Shown: piece after piece, positions 6,652 to 12,534 of the stretch
Layout: each line of letters starts with the position of its first letter
How positions within the stretch are numbered: the first letter of the stretch is position 1
Assembly: GCA_030840545.1 (NCBI GenBank)
Contig: JAVEEH010000339.1
Span: forward strand, 1 to 16,930
Direction of reading: 5' to 3'
From: Frankiaceae bacterium
GTDB lineage: Bacteria > Actinomycetota > Actinomycetes > JAFAQI01
Length of the DNA: 16,930 nucleotides
Program-made: the position numbers and the translations under genes
Notes under the pieces: model-generated
What the model was told of the DNA's origin: nothing
The model's database searches: none
Seen by the model: the letters and a program-made list of their open reading frames with translations, nothing else

Positions 6652-6981
6652 ATGATCGGTGAGCTGCATGTGCAGCCGACGGTCACCCTTGTGATCCTGC
6701 ACGGTGAGCTGGACATGATGACGGTGGACAGCTTGCGGCAGCTGCTCGCCGATGCATGTGTCGGCGATCCCAGCCGGGTCGTCGTGGACCTGTCCGATGT
6801 GCCGTTCGTCGACGTGCTGTCACTCTCGACGATCCTGGCTGCCGCGGACGGCCTGCGCGAACGCGGGTGCAGTCTCATCGTCACCGGTGCGAGCGCGGCC
6901 GTTCGTCGGGTCTGTGCGCTGCTCAACGCCGGCGACGTCCTGGCGCCCGACTTGCCCGTGCCGCGCCTCGCGACCACTTGA
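6652..6981 (+). CDS. STAS-domain protein, anti-sigma factor antagonist-like
   Basis: This 109-residue single-domain protein has the STAS pattern: beta strands VTLVILHGELDMMTV (about 11-25), then SRVVVDLSDVPFVDVLSLSTIL (41-62) and CSLIVTGASAAVRRV. In partner-switching systems such proteins bind an anti-sigma kinase and are switched by phosphorylation of a Ser in a DSSG-type loop. Here the loop is D54-V-L-S-L, so the usual phosphoacceptor position is occupied by Leu, and Ser57 and Ser59 are the only nearby hydroxyls. It may therefore be constitutively active or regulated differently. The ATG at 6652 follows GAGGGAG at 6639-6645. A Ser/Thr kinase gene begins 70 bp downstream on the same strand; no RsbW/SpoIIAB-type kinase is present in the window. 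Confidence 0.85.
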   Translation: MIGELHVQPTVTLVILHGELDMMTVDSLRQLLADACVGDPSRVVVDLSDVPFVDVLSLSTILAAADGLRERGCSLIVTGASAAVRRVCALLNAGDVLAPDLPVPRLATT

Positions 6982-7051
6982 GGACCGCGCACGTCCTGCA
7001 GCCGACCATGCTGGCCGCATCACGCGGCGAGCCATTGGGCATGCTGGTGGG

Positions 7052-8197
7052 GTGACAACCACCCAGCCGGAGGGCGGCGGACGCCTGCTCGACGGTCGTT
7101 ACCGGCTGGGTGAACGCCTGGGCGGCGGCGCAGTCGCCGAGGTGTTCCGGGGGCTCGACGAGCGGCTGCAGCGGCCCGTCGCCGTCAAGCTTTTCCGCGG
7201 CGACGCGGCCGAGCAGCTGCAAAGACATGACGACGAGATGCGCACGCTGGCGGCCCTCGACCACCCGTCCCTGGTCACGGTGTTCGATGCCGGCACCGAT
7301 GGGGAGTCCGAGCAGCCCTACCTCGTCATGCAGCTGGTCGAAGGCCCGACGCTTGCTGACGAGCTGCGCGAGTCGCGGCTCACCGCCGAACGCACGGCCC
7401 GCTATGGCGCTGCCCTGGCCGACGCACTCGCTTACGTGCACGAACGGGGGCTTGTCCACCGGGACGTGAAGCCCGCCAACGTGCTCATCTCCGAGGACGG
7501 CCGGGTCCACCTTGCTGACTTCGGCATCGCCCGGCTCGTCGACTCGGCCCACCAGACCCGCACCGGCGACGTGCTCGGCACCCCGGCCTACTTCGCGCCC
7601 GAGCAGGTCGCCGGTGAACCGGTTGGTCCACCGGCCGACATCTATGCGCTCGGCATCGTGCTCATCGAGTGCCTGTCCGGCAAGCGACCGTTCGAGGGGA
7701 CGGCGATGGAGGTCGCCATGGCGCGCCTCGCCCGCGCCCCCGAGGTGCCGGCGGAGCTCTCCGCCGACTGGCAGACGCTGCTGATCGCGATGACGCAGCG
7801 ATCCCCGGAGGCGCGTCCACCGGCCACCCAGGTCGCCGACGCGCTGCGGCTCATCGCCGACGGTCAATCCATCGAGCACACGGTCGCGATGACGCCCGCG
7901 CCGGCTGCCGGGGCCACCACGGTGCTGCCCCCGACGACCGGGGCGACCCAAGTCGCCGCTCCGATGCCGGCGGCCGCGACCCAGGCGGTTGCCATGCCCG
8001 TGCGGCGGCGCGGACCCTCGGCCGCCGTGATCGTGGTTGCCCTCCTCGTCGTGGCAGCGATCGCCGTCGCGGTGGTCGTTGCAACCGGGCGCGGCGGCGG
8101 CAGCGGCAGCGGGACTGCGGTGCACCACGGCAAGCCGACGCTGCGCCAGCCGCTCGAGCGCGATCTGCGTCGGCTGGAAGACCTGGTGCAGAAATGA
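7052..8197 (+). CDS. Transmembrane Ser/Thr protein kinase, PknB-like without PASTA domains
   Basis: This 381-residue receptor-type kinase has a complete Hanks catalytic domain (about 17-275). It shows a glycine-rich loop LGERLGGGAVAEVF, the ATP-binding Lys46 in VAVKLF, catalytic loop HRDVKPAN (136-143), DFG (156-158), an activation loop with TRTGDVLGTPAY, and APE (182-184). A Pro/Ala/Thr-rich juxtamembrane linker follows, then one membrane helix (about 324-344) and a short 37-residue outer tail that is Gly/Ser-rich and then helical (LERDLRRLEDLVQK). The kinase homology begins just after the GTG at 7052; the frame is open further upstream but overlaps the STAS gene. The ribosome-binding site is weak. 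The last codons overlap the start of the lipoprotein gene (ATGA), suggesting a joint function. Confidence 0.93.
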   Translation: MTTTQPEGGGRLLDGRYRLGERLGGGAVAEVFRGLDERLQRPVAVKLFRGDAAEQLQRHDDEMRTLAALDHPSLVTVFDAGTDGESEQPYLVMQLVEGPTLADELRESRLTAERTARYGAALADALAYVHERGLVHRDVKPANVLISEDGRVHLADFGIARLVDSAHQTRTGDVLGTPAYFAPEQVAGEPVGPPADIYALGIVLIECLSGKRPFEGTAMEVAMARLARAPEVPAELSADWQTLLIAMTQRSPEARPPATQVADALRLIADGQSIEHTVAMTPAPAAGATTVLPPTTGATQVAAPMPAAATQAVAMPVRRRGPSAAVIVVALLVVAAIAVAVVVATGRGGGSGSGTAVHHGKPTLRQPLERDLRRLEDLVQK

Positions 8198-8694
8198 GAA
8201 CGCCGAGGCTTTTGGTCGCCCTCGTGCTCGTGGGCGGCGCGGTCTCGGCCGGATGCGCGTCCAACGCACCCGGAGACCTGACCGCGGCTGCGATGAAGGT
8301 GCTGGCCCCGGAGGTGCAGCACGTGCGCGAGGTTGCCGCGACACATAACTACCTCCAGCTGCGCGCGGCTGTCGCGGAGCTGAAGGCACTCGTCGTGCAG
8401 GAGCAGAACAAGGGGCAGGTCAGTGCGAGCCGCGCGACGGCAATCGAAGATGCCGCCGACGTGTTGCTGCAGGACGCCCGGCCGAAGCCCAAGCCCTCGC
8501 CGACCTCCACGTCGCCGTCGCCCGCACCGACGTCTGAGTCGCCGACTTCGAGCCCGACACCGACGGTGACGACGCCGTCCGTCCCGCCGACGACGTTGCC
8601 CCCGACGCCGACAACGACGTCGTCGGCATCGGCATCGGCTAATGCCGCATCCCCTCCCGCCGTCCCCTCGGGCTCGGCGTCACCGGCGGGTTGA
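8194..8694 (+). CDS. Secreted lipoprotein with a helical domain and a Pro/Ser/Thr-rich tail
   Basis: This 166-residue protein has a lipoprotein signal peptide: MRTPR, a hydrophobic core LLVALVLVGGAV, and the lipobox SAGC with the lipidated Cys21. A short helical region (about 25-92; LQLRAAVAELKALVVQEQNKGQVS) is followed by a roughly 70-residue low-complexity Pro/Ser/Thr tail (KPKPSPTSTSPSP onward) that may span or bind the cell wall or be glycosylated. Its ATG overlaps the kinase stop (ATGA), so the two are co-translated. The helical region resembles the LE-L-V heptads at the end of the kinase outer tail, and it may act as an external sensor partner, which is inference. I recognise no named family. 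Confidence 0.85.
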   Translation: MRTPRLLVALVLVGGAVSAGCASNAPGDLTAAAMKVLAPEVQHVREVAATHNYLQLRAAVAELKALVVQEQNKGQVSASRATAIEDAADVLLQDARPKPKPSPTSTSPSPAPTSESPTSSPTPTVTTPSVPPTTLPPTPTTTSSASASANAASPPAVPSGSASPAG

Positions 8695-8735
8695 CCGGCT
8701 GCATCGACATCGGTCAACATAGACGAATGTCGATG
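8691..8735 (+). promoter_or_regulatory. arsR promoter and ArsR operator
   Basis: A perfect 9-bp inverted repeat, CATCGACAT (8702-8710) and ATGTCGATG (8727-8735), flanks a third half-site, TCAACAT (8714-8720), which pairs with ATGTCGA across 6 nt. TTGACC (8691-8696) and CAACAT (8715-8720), 18 bp apart, form a -35/-10 pair ending 6 nt before the ATG at 8727, so the transcript may be leaderless. The operator covers the -10 box and the start codon, as expected for ArsR/SmtB autorepression. The -35 box also contains the stop of the lipoprotein gene. Confidence 0.75.
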
Positions 8736-9053
8736 CAAGGTTGCGTCCCACTCGGGCGCAAGCCCATGACGATGACCCAGGCCGAGTCCCTCGCCACCCT
8801 GTTGAAGGCTCTCGCCGACCCGGTGCGGTTGCGCCTGATGTCGTTGATCGCGGCGGAGGACGAGACCTGCGTCTGCGATCTCACCGATGGGTTTGCTCTG
8901 TCCCAGCCCACGATCTCCCATCACCTGCGCGTTCTTCGCGAGGCGGGCTGGGTCGACAGTGAACGACGTGGCACCTGGGTCTACTACCGGTCGCGTCCCG
9001 AGGCCATCGCCTCGGTCGGCGAGCTGTTCAACGGAGCGCGGTCACGCGCATGA
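8727..9053 (+). CDS. arsR: ArsR-family arsenite-responsive repressor
   Basis: This 108-residue winged-helix repressor should leave DNA when As(III) or Sb(III) binds. The core runs LKALADPVRLRLMSLI, then TCVCDL, then the recognition helix LSQPTISHHLRVLREAGWV and the wing RRGTWVYY. The metal site includes Cys48 and Cys50 (CVC). The third Cys of the Escherichia coli protein (CVCDLC) is Thr here, and an N-terminal Cys6 (QGCVP) may replace it. The ATG at 8727 was chosen because it retains that Cys and fits the leaderless promoter. An in-frame TTG at 8691 and ATGs at 8733, 8766 and 8772 are alternatives. Its stop overlaps the aquaporin start (ATGA), making it the first gene of the ars operon. Confidence 0.92.
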   Translation: MSMQGCVPLGRKPMTMTQAESLATLLKALADPVRLRLMSLIAAEDETCVCDLTDGFALSQPTISHHLRVLREAGWVDSERRGTWVYYRSRPEAIASVGELFNGARSRA

Positions 9054-9814
9054 GGCTTTCACCGGCGACGCAGCTGCGCGCCCGCCGGCTGTTGGCCGAG
9101 TTCGTCGGCACCGGTCTTCTCGTCGCTGTCGTCGTCGGCTCGGGCATCGCCGCGCAGAACCTCAGCAGCGACTCGGGGCTGCAGCTCCTGGAGAACTCCC
9201 TGGTGACTGCCGCTGGCCTTGCCGTGCTGATCCTGGTTTTCGGCCCGGTCAGTGGTGCGCACTTCAACCCCTTGGTCTCCGCACTCGACTGGTGGCTCGG
9301 CCGTCGGTCGCGGACGGGGCTGCACATCGGCGAGCTGCCTGGTTATGCGGTCGCGCAGGTCGTTGGCGGCATCGGCGGTGCGCTCCTTGCCGACGGCATG
9401 TTCGATCGGCCGCTGGTCGCCGGGTCGCAGCACGTCCGCACCGGTGCGCACCTCTGGCTGGGTGAGGTCGTCGCGACCGCAGGTCTCCTGCTGGTCATCG
9501 TCGCCCTGGCCCGGACCGGCAACGCGCGTGCCACCCCCTGGGCAGTCGGCGCCTACATCGGCGCGGCCTACTGGTTCACCTCCTCAACCTCTTTCGCCAA
9601 CCCCGCGGTCACCGTCGGCCGCTCGTTCTCGGACACGTTCGCCGGCATCGCCCCGGCATCGGTGCTCGGCTTCGTCGCGGCACAGGTCTGCGGCGCCGGG
9701 GTGGGGCTGCTGCTCATCGTCGCGTTGTATCCGGACGTTGCTGCGGTGGCCGACGGCCTCGTCGTCCCGCACCCGGCCATCACCTCCGGTACGTCGAAAG
9801 GTCGGACGACATGA
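9050..9814 (+). CDS. Aquaporin-family (MIP) channel, AqpS-like, probable arsenite facilitator
   Basis: This 254-residue major-intrinsic-protein channel shows LLAEFVGTGLLVAVVVGSG at the first helix. The two half-helix motifs are HFNPLVS (NPL at 73-75, not NPA) and FANPAVT (NPA at 184-186). The Arg that normally follows the second NPA in the selectivity filter is Val, as I recall for Sinorhizobium AqpS, which would widen the pore. Six membrane helices can be followed. It lies between arsR and arsC with 4-bp overlaps on both sides, so it is co-translated with an arsenate reductase. Its likely role is to let arsenite leave the cell down its gradient. Aquaporin identity is firm; arsenite specificity rests on context. 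Confidence 0.9.
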   Translation: MRLSPATQLRARRLLAEFVGTGLLVAVVVGSGIAAQNLSSDSGLQLLENSLVTAAGLAVLILVFGPVSGAHFNPLVSALDWWLGRRSRTGLHIGELPGYAVAQVVGGIGGALLADGMFDRPLVAGSQHVRTGAHLWLGEVVATAGLLLVIVALARTGNARATPWAVGAYIGAAYWFTSSTSFANPAVTVGRSFSDTFAGIAPASVLGFVAAQVCGAGVGLLLIVALYPDVAAVADGLVVPHPAITSGTSKGRTT

Positions 9815-10218
9815 CCGACGTTCCCACCGTCCTGTTCGTGTGCGTGCACAACGCCGGCAGGTCGCAGATGGCGGCCGCGTTGCTCGCTCGCCTTGCCGGT
9901 GACCGCGTCGTTGTGCTGTCGGCCGGGTCCGCGCCGGCCGACGCCATCAACCCGGCCGTGGTAGAGGCGATGCGCGAGGTCGGCATCGACCTCGCCGCTG
10001 CGCAGCCGAAGAAGCTCAGCGACGAGGCCGTCATCAGCGCCGACGTGGTCATCACCATGGGCTGCGGCGACGCCTGTCCGGTGTTTCCCGGCAAGCGCTA
10101 TCTCGACTGGCAGCTCGACGACCCAGCCGGCCGCGACGTCGCCGGCGTGCGCCCGATCCGCGACGAGATCGCGGCCAGGGTGCAGGCGCTTGCGGCCGAG
10201 CTCGCCGCGACCACCTGA
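9811..10218 (+). CDS. arsC: Arsenate reductase, low-molecular-weight phosphatase type
   Basis: This 135-residue cytosolic enzyme reduces arsenate to arsenite. It has the P-loop Cys11-x5-Arg17 (CVHNAGRS), in which Cys11 attacks arsenate. The GCGDACP segment supplies Cys85 and Cys89 for the thiol relay, and KRYLDWQLDDPAG provides the Asp-Pro acid loop. The MGCGDACPVFPGKRYLDW stretch matches actinobacterial enzymes, some of which use mycothiol and mycoredoxin; others use thioredoxin, and sequence alone does not decide. The ATG at 9811 overlaps the aquaporin stop (ATGA). It is the last gene of the ars operon and is followed by palindrome copy B. There is no arsB, ACR3 or arsA in the window. Confidence 0.94.
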   Translation: MTDVPTVLFVCVHNAGRSQMAAALLARLAGDRVVVLSAGSAPADAINPAVVEAMREVGIDLAAAQPKKLSDEAVISADVVITMGCGDACPVFPGKRYLDWQLDDPAGRDVAGVRPIRDEIAARVQALAAELAATT

Positions 10219-10250
10219 ATCGAACCCCTGACGGGACCTGCCGGTGGCGA

Positions 10251-10300
10251 GACTTGTCAGACTGCAGGCACGCCTTGGCGTGCTCAGCGTCTGACAAGTC
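10251..10300. repeat. 50-bp palindrome, copy B
   Basis: Perfect 12-bp outer arms GACTTGTCAGAC (10251-10262) and GTCTGACAAGTC (10289-10300) flank 5-nt unpaired sides and an inner stem GCACGCC/GGCGTGC (10268-10274/10277-10283). It lies 32 bp past the arsC stop and 6 bp from the flavoprotein stop, which is convergent. It matches copy A at 37 of 50 positions with identical spacing. No T-tract is present, so a classical intrinsic terminator is not supported, though transcription termination remains possible. Confidence 0.88.
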
Positions 10301-10306
10301 GTGGGG

Positions 10307-11917
10307 CTAGTCGGGCGGTGGGAGGAGTTTGCCGGGGTTGAGGATGCCGGCCGGGTCGAGCCGCTGCTTCACCGCGCGCAGCGCGTCGATGCCGACAGCG
10401 CCGAGTTCGTTGGCGACGTGGTCACGGTGCGCCGTGCCGACGGCGTGGTGATGGGTGATCGTGCCACCCGCGGCGACGATCGCGTCGTTGGCGGATTTCT
10501 TCGCGGCCGCCCACTGCTCGAGCTCACCGCCGGCGTCAGCGGCGGCCAGCGCCGTGAAGTACAGCGATGCGCCGGTGGGGTAGAGGTGCGAGACGTGACA
10601 GCCGACGAGCGCACGGCCGAGCGATGCGTGCAACGCCGCGCGCACTCCGGCATAGAGCCGCGGAAGATCCGTCCAGGTCGCAGCCGTCTCGAGCGTCTCG
10701 GCGAGCACACCGGCGTCGAGCAGCGCGTCGCGCAGCGACGGCCCAGCGAACCGACCGTGCTCCCAGGCCCTTCCGGCCGCCGCGCCGAGCGGCACGCCGC
10801 CAGCGCGTCGCAGCATCTTGCGCACGGCTCGCCGCCGGTGTGCGACGTCATCCTTGCCGCCCTCGTATCCGGTGATGACCAGGCAGCCGTTCCCGACACC
10901 TCGCACCCGCAGGTAGGTCGCGAGGGCCCGCCGCAGCAGTCGTCCCGAGCTGCTCATCGCCAGCGAGACACGCGTCTCATCGCGGTCGGACAACCGGGCG
11001 ATGTCGGGGTGGGGCCCGTCCTGCGCCAGCCGGCGCAGCACCGCCTGGCCGTCCTCCCACGACGGCACCATCCAGCCTTCGTAACGGCGTACCGCTGGCA
11101 ACCGGCGCACCCGCAGCGTCACCTCGGTCACGACCCCGAGGGTTCCCTCTGACCCGAGCACGAGCCGGCGGAGGTCGGGACCGGCGGCGCTGCCGGGCAG
11201 CGCGGGCAGCGCCAGCTCGCCGACGGGGGTCTGCATCCGCAGCCCCACGACCAGGTCATCGATCCGACCGCGCCCGGTCGAGGCCTGTCCGGCCGAGCGG
11301 GTCACGACATAGCCGCCGAGCGAGGCGCGCTCGAAGCTCTGCGGGACGTGTCCGAGGGTCAGCCCGTACGCCGCCAACGCCGCCTCGGCGGCCGGCGTGC
11401 GGATGCCGGGCTGGAACGTCGCCAGGAGGGACACCTCGTCGACGGTCAGCAGCTGGTCGAGGCGCGAGAGATCGAGCGCGACCAGCGACGAGTGGTCACC
11501 GCGCTCGGCGGCGAGCCCGCCGACGACACTCGTGCCGCCACCCCAGGGGACGACGGCGACGCGCTCCTCGGTGCAGATCCGCAGCACCGCAGCGACCTGC
11601 CCGGCGTCGGCGGGCAGGAGCACCGCGTCCGGTGCCTCGCCGGCGTCACCACGTCGGCGGCGGATGATCTCGGCGTAGGACTGGCCGCCGGCATGAGTGG
11701 CGCGCACCTCGTCGTCCACGCGGACCGCGTCCTCGCCGAGGGCCTGCACGAGCCGGTCGCGGGCCGCGGCCGGCAGCGCCGAGGGTGACAGCCGCGCGCG
11801 CTCGACCGGGACCGCGGTCGACGGCGAGGTCCGGCCAAGCTCGTCCCGCAACAGCGCACGCATGCGCCGTGGCAGCTCGGGTTGTGACTCGGCCCATGCG
11901 GTCCACGCAATCGTCAT
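10307..11917 (-). CDS. FAD-binding oxidase, alkyldihydroxyacetonephosphate synthase-like
   Basis: This 536-residue VAO-type flavoprotein resembles alkyl-DHAP synthase (AGPS), which exchanges the acyl group of acyl-dihydroxyacetone phosphate for a fatty alcohol to make ether lipids. The FAD domain has VPWGGGTSVVGG (123-134), SLLATFQPGI, and LGSEGTLGVVTEVTLRV. The cap domain contains CHVSHLYPTGASLYFT. The HHH triplet (489-491, in ITHHHAVG) matches the active-site histidines of AGPS, and the end reads LDPAGILNPGKLL. The true substrate in this organism is not proven; bacterial homologues are often annotated simply as flavoproteins. The ATG at 11917 is only 17 bp from the divergent tetR start. From memory, Mycobacterium tuberculosis Rv2249c-Rv2251 has the same GlpD/TetR/flavoprotein arrangement. 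Confidence 0.9.
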   Translation of the reverse strand: MTIAWTAWAESQPELPRRMRALLRDELGRTSPSTAVPVERARLSPSALPAAARDRLVQALGEDAVRVDDEVRATHAGGQSYAEIIRRRRGDAGEAPDAVLLPADAGQVAAVLRICTEERVAVVPWGGGTSVVGGLAAERGDHSSLVALDLSRLDQLLTVDEVSLLATFQPGIRTPAAEAALAAYGLTLGHVPQSFERASLGGYVVTRSAGQASTGRGRIDDLVVGLRMQTPVGELALPALPGSAAGPDLRRLVLGSEGTLGVVTEVTLRVRRLPAVRRYEGWMVPSWEDGQAVLRRLAQDGPHPDIARLSDRDETRVSLAMSSSGRLLRRALATYLRVRGVGNGCLVITGYEGGKDDVAHRRRAVRKMLRRAGGVPLGAAAGRAWEHGRFAGPSLRDALLDAGVLAETLETAATWTDLPRLYAGVRAALHASLGRALVGCHVSHLYPTGASLYFTALAAADAGGELEQWAAAKKSANDAIVAAGGTITHHHAVGTAHRDHVANELGAVGIDALRAVKQRLDPAGILNPGKLLPPPD

Positions 11918-11921
11918 GCGC

Positions 11922-11954
11922 TACAGTGTGACATATGACGTCCCAACGTCACAC
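11922..11954. promoter_or_regulatory. Promoter and nested palindromes at the tetR/flavoprotein divergent start
   Basis: TACAGT (11922-11927) is a TANNNT -10 box ending 7 nt before the tetR ATG, consistent with a leaderless transcript. Overlapping it, GTGTGAC (11926-11932) and GTCACAC (11948-11954) form a perfect 7-bp inverted repeat. Nested inside, TGACGT (11936-11941) and ACGTCA (11946-11951) form another with a 4-bp spacer, within the first tetR codons. It is a likely autoregulatory operator; which of the two palindromes the TetR protein reads is unknown. Confidence 0.55.
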
Positions 11955-12534
11955 CTCCCTGGTGGCCGAGCGCGAGATCCCCGAAGCGGTCCTCGCCGCG
12001 ACCCGGGCCAGTGTCCTCGCTGTCGGCGTGCGCCGCACCACCCTCACCGACGTCGCGCGCCGTGCCGGTGTCAGCCGGATGACCGTCTACCGCCTCGTGC
12101 CGGACGTCACCACGCTGATCCTCGAGGTGATGACGCAGGAGTTCGCTGCCCTGCTGGCGGCGGCGGAGTCGCGCGCGGGCCGACGTCGCACTGCACGCGC
12201 TCGCATCGTCGCCTCCACCGTCGAGATCGCCCGGCTGCTGCCGGAGGAGCCGCTGTTCCGCCGGGTGGTCGATGTCGATCCCGAGCTGCTCCTGCCCTAC
12301 CTGACCGATCGTCTCGGCTCGACCCAACAGCTCGCCGTCGCCCACATGCGCCGGATGCTCGCCGAGGGCGTGGCCGACGGCTCGGTCCGGCGGACCGATC
12401 TCGATGTCCTCGCGGTGACCCTCGTGCTGGCGGTCGCGCCGTTCGTGGTCTCGGCCCGGCTGCTCGACGGCGTCGGCCGGTCAGCGGCGCTGGAGGAGCT
12501 CGGCCGGATGGTGGACGGGTGGCTCCGACCGTGA
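11935..12534 (+). CDS. TetR-family transcriptional regulator
   Basis: This 199-residue regulator has an N-terminal helix-turn-helix at about 35-56 (TTLTDVARRAGVSRMTVYRLVPD) and an all-helical C-terminal ligand domain with no recognisable effector signature. The ATG at 11935 has no Shine-Dalgarno sequence but is correctly spaced from a -10 box, so it is probably translated from a leaderless mRNA. It is divergent from the AGPS-like flavoprotein and overlaps glpD by GTGA. It probably controls both neighbours and itself, and a lipid- or glycerol-phosphate-related ligand would fit the context, which is inference. Confidence 0.93.
   Translation: MTSQRHTSLVAEREIPEAVLAATRASVLAVGVRRTTLTDVARRAGVSRMTVYRLVPDVTTLILEVMTQEFAALLAAAESRAGRRRTARARIVASTVEIARLLPEEPLFRRVVDVDPELLLPYLTDRLGSTQQLAVAHMRRMLAEGVADGSVRRTDLDVLAVTLVLAVAPFVVSARLLDGVGRSAALEELGRMVDGWLRP

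Noticed and set aside
6923..8389. 488-codon open frame on the minus strand opposite the kinase
   Set aside because: It is Arg/Gly/Pro-rich without any domain, and the opposite strand holds a fully recognisable kinase. Long antisense frames are expected at this GC content.
8481..8690. Low-complexity repeats in the lipoprotein gene as a possible phase-variable tract
   Set aside because: The short trinucleotide and hexanucleotide runs are irregular and encode a Pro/Ser/Thr tail with no long uninterrupted repeat that would slip readily.
11697..12530. Extension of glpD upstream across the whole tetR gene and into the divergent flavoprotein gene
   Set aside because: This is out-of-frame reading through tetR. 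The GTGA overlap at 12531 and family length fix the true start.
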